Translations under genes and position numbers: made by a program
Source of the DNA: Bacteroidales bacterium
GTDB taxonomy: Bacteria; Bacteroidota; Bacteroidia; Bacteroidales; VadinHA17
Length of the DNA stretch: 34,496 nt
Assembly (NCBI GenBank): GCA_015486185.1
Contig: WFSC01000432.1
Location: forward strand, 1-34,496
Direction: 5' to 3'
Part shown: positions 32,735-34,496 of the stretch, piece by piece
Position numbering within the stretch: the stretch's first letter is position 1
Layout: every line of letters starts with the position of its first letter
The notes under the pieces: model-generated
What the model saw: the letters and a program-made list of their open reading frames with translations, nothing else
Told to the model about the DNA's origin: nothing
Database searches by the model: none

Positions 32735-33526
32735 TTGATCCTGGCAGCAGGGGTTGTACCGGTTTTTTCTATATTGCATATCCGGCCGGTGGATCTTCTG
32801 ACTTTACGGATACGTCGTCCCAGGCTGGAGATCAATGATATCACCGATGGTTACCCGGAAACCACGCAGGACACTTTCACTCGTATCATCACCTATCATG
32901 CCTTTCATCTGCAGTACAATTTCCGGTACAAGCAGGCAACATGGACGGCTTACATCCTCACGAGAGATATGGTGGAGCATGCTGTTTACCCGCGTTCCGA
33001 CAATTTCAGGAGGGATACGTCCATAGCAAGAAGCTACTCGGCCTCACTGGCAGACTATCGCCGTTCGGGATATGACCGTGGTCATCTGGTACCTGCCGGA
33101 GACATGAAATGGTCATCCACCGCCATGAATGAAACTTTCTATCTGACCAATATCAGTCCGCAGGTGCCGGGGCTGAATCGCCGGATATGGAAGGAACTGG
33201 AAAAAGAAGTGCGTCACTGGGCAGTTATCAATGACAGCATTTACGTTATCACCGGCCCTGTTTTCAGTCATGTCAACAAGCATATAGGCAAAGACAGTCT
33301 GCCTGTACCGGATCATTTTTTTAAGGTCATTCTGGATATTTCCTGGCCCACATACAAAGGAATCGCCTTTTACATGAGCAACCAATCCAATTCCGGTAAT
33401 ATTTTCCGGTATGCCATCAGTATTGATTCGCTGGAGAATATCCTGCACTATGACTTTTTCCCCGATGCCAATCCCGGGGTTATTGACAAAGTGGAGAAGA
33501 GCCTGAACAAGGCAGCCTGGCGTTGA
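32735..33526 (+). CDS. exported DNA/RNA non-specific endonuclease
   Basis: 263 residues from a TTG at 32735. The NUC domain covers about residues 55-255, with the catalytic motif YDRGHLVPAGDM (DRGH, His general base) and the metal-binding Asn in ETFYLTNISPQ, followed by WKELEKEVRHWA. Family members degrade DNA and RNA of any sequence with a Mg ion. The N-terminus is hydrophobic (LILAAGVVPVFSILHI), so it is exported or membrane-anchored, probably for nutrient scavenging or defence against foreign DNA. The frame is open upstream to 32693 with no ATG; reading it in adds KIKDKSKKIKVII, a far better signal-peptide N-region, so the true start may be ATT/ATA or lie in an ATG lost by mutation or error. 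Confidence 0.88.
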   Translation: MILAAGVVPVFSILHIRPVDLLTLRIRRPRLEINDITDGYPETTQDTFTRIITYHAFHLQYNFRYKQATWTAYILTRDMVEHAVYPRSDNFRRDTSIARSYSASLADYRRSGYDRGHLVPAGDMKWSSTAMNETFYLTNISPQVPGLNRRIWKELEKEVRHWAVINDSIYVITGPVFSHVNKHIGKDSLPVPDHFFKVILDISWPTYKGIAFYMSNQSNSGNIFRYAISIDSLENILHYDFFPDANPGVIDKVEKSLNKAAWR

Positions 33527-33538
33527 AAGGGAAAGTGA

Positions 33539-34369
33539 TTATTGCGGCGTCAATGCAAAATCAACAACAGTTTTATTGGCCGGGCTCACCTCGACATCAC
33601 TTTTCATGACAGTATCATAATTCTCCATTGTTGCATAAAGTGTATAGGTGCCTGCCGGAATCCCGGGTAATGCATAAAATCCAACAGAATCCGTATATGC
33701 CGTAGCGATGGTTGTGTCGGCACTGATCCACACTTCAGCATTTTCCAGCATCACAGCCGATGTGTCACTTACCGTTCCCTGAACGGTTCCTGTGGTCGAT
33801 TGGTTCACTGCACGAATAACCGGTTTAAAATTAAAGCCTTTGATCCCTGCCGGCATATTCATATTCCCTTTCAAAACAAAGGATCTTCTCAGGTTAAAAT
33901 CAAGCAACAGATCAGATGTCAATCCGCCTTCCACCTGAATAGCAGGATCAATAAAAACCTTTATCCCGGTTTGTGCACCACTTGGAACCTTAAGGTTAAA
34001 GGTAACACCATTCACCGTGATACTTGCATTGTCCACATATAAACGAATGAGATCGTAACTACCGGCAGGAATATCCATTTCTACCAGTTCGGATGTAATA
34101 CCGTTTCTGAGATTCAACAAATTGAGTGAAAGGGTATCCTCAAGCAAAGTAATGAAAGGACTTCCTCCTTCGTGATCTTTTTGGCGAACTTCCACTTTGC
34201 TGATCGTAACACTTGCCTCATCAATACTTGCAATTGGAAACGGAGCATCCGTTACTGAGACTTTCAGTGTTCCGGTACCAGTAGAAAGATCACGTTTACT
34301 GCAACTGTTGAACCCTATTAACACAACAGCTATCAAACCTAATGTCAGCAAAATATTCCTTTTCATCAT
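33539..34369 (-). CDS. DUF4382 lipoprotein with carboxypeptidase-regulatory-like domain
   Basis: 276 residues. Lipobox FNSC gives lipidated Cys23. Residues about 33-190 match the DUF4382 pattern: GTLKVSVTDAPFP, then VTISKVEVRQ, LLNLRNGITSELVEMDIPAGSYDLIRLYVDNA, and FKPVIRAV at its end. Residues about 192-272 are a carboxypeptidase-regulatory-like (Ig-type) repeat: GTVQGTVSDTSAVMLENAEVWI, then DSVGFYALPGIPAGTYTLYATM. Such proteins are common envelope lipoproteins with no known activity, perhaps adhesive. It starts MMKRN; the second Met is equally possible. It is convergent with the nuclease, 12 bp between stops, so the transcripts probably overlap. Confidence 0.88.
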   Translation of the reverse strand: MMKRNILLTLGLIAVVLIGFNSCSKRDLSTGTGTLKVSVTDAPFPIASIDEASVTISKVEVRQKDHEGGSPFITLLEDTLSLNLLNLRNGITSELVEMDIPAGSYDLIRLYVDNASITVNGVTFNLKVPSGAQTGIKVFIDPAIQVEGGLTSDLLLDFNLRRSFVLKGNMNMPAGIKGFNFKPVIRAVNQSTTGTVQGTVSDTSAVMLENAEVWISADTTIATAYTDSVGFYALPGIPAGTYTLYATMENYDTVMKSDVEVSPANKTVVDFALTPQ

Positions 34370-34469
34370 TTTTATTTTTAATTGTTTAACTTAATTATCG
34401 ACATTACTGAAACAAAATTGTCAGCTATAGTATAACGACAAAATCACAGAAAAGGTTGTAAAAAGGCAT

Positions 34470-34496
34470 CCACCTCCGCCCAAAGGGCTACGGTGG
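34470..34496. repeat. palindromic REP-like element at the window edge
   Basis: CCACC (34470-34474) pairs with GGTGG (34492-34496), and inside it GCCC (34478-34481) pairs with GGGC (34485-34488) around an AAA loop, with a 3x3 internal loop between the stems. The block is GC-rich in an otherwise AT-rich gap. It may continue beyond the window; other copies cannot be checked here. Confidence 0.5.

Overview
The window reads as chromosomal DNA of a Bacteroidota member, most likely a Bacteroidales-type anaerobe or environmental relative. The evidence is as follows. Two proteins end in a type IX secretion (T9SS) sorting domain. Many products are Cys-lipoproteins. Several intergenic regions carry the Bacteroidota -7 promoter element TAnnTTTG. 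There is a BtuB/BtuG-style cobalamin locus, and ribH, a TPR membrane protein, recF and a DUF721/DciA-like gene sit together. No rRNA, tRNA, CRISPR array, transposase or phage gene was seen.

Layout. (1) 1-594: 3' end of a T9SS-exported protein. (2) 709-2873, + strand: overlapping trio of ECF sigma factor, probable anti-sigma/membrane partner, and exported DUF4097-like beta-solenoid protein, closed by a 16-bp perfect inverted repeat. (3) 14568 down to 3012, - strand: tightly packed run of SDR oxidoreductase, two-domain VOC protein, GH18 lipoprotein, GHL10-like lipoprotein, CBM9-like lipoprotein, multimodular TIM-barrel glycosidase and GH38-like lipoprotein. This looks like a glycan-degradation cluster without SusC/SusD. 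(4) 16968 down to 14635 and 17863 down to 17039, - strand: OLD-like ATPase with a degenerate Toprim region, and a SpoIIE-type PP2C phosphatase.

(5) 18088-27350, + strand: vitamin B12 acquisition operon. A TACATTTG promoter starts transcription at the first helix of a cobalamin riboswitch, followed by btuB (outer-membrane TonB receptor), btuG-like surface beta-propeller lipoprotein, a T9SS-exported S1-family protease, btuF, btuC, btuD and a small membrane protein. Expected flow: BtuG captures cobalamin at the surface, BtuB imports it to the periplasm, BtuF binds it and BtuCD moves it to the cytoplasm, with the riboswitch shutting the operon off when adenosylcobalamin is plentiful. The protease is the unexpected member.

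(6) 27433-33526: an unrecognised four-cysteine protein (+); acyl-CoA synthetase, ribH and TPR membrane protein (-, reading away from a divergent promoter); then recF, the DciA-like gene and an exported DNA/RNA non-specific endonuclease (+). (7) 34369 down to 33539: DUF4382 lipoprotein (-). The window ends in a palindromic element at its edge.

The most noteworthy points are the exported protease inside the B12 operon, short tandem repeats that begin in or just after the stop codons of three genes, a nuclease gene with no ATG start whose lysine-rich N-terminus is encoded by one of those repeats, and a 17-residue-period solenoid in the sigma-factor operon.
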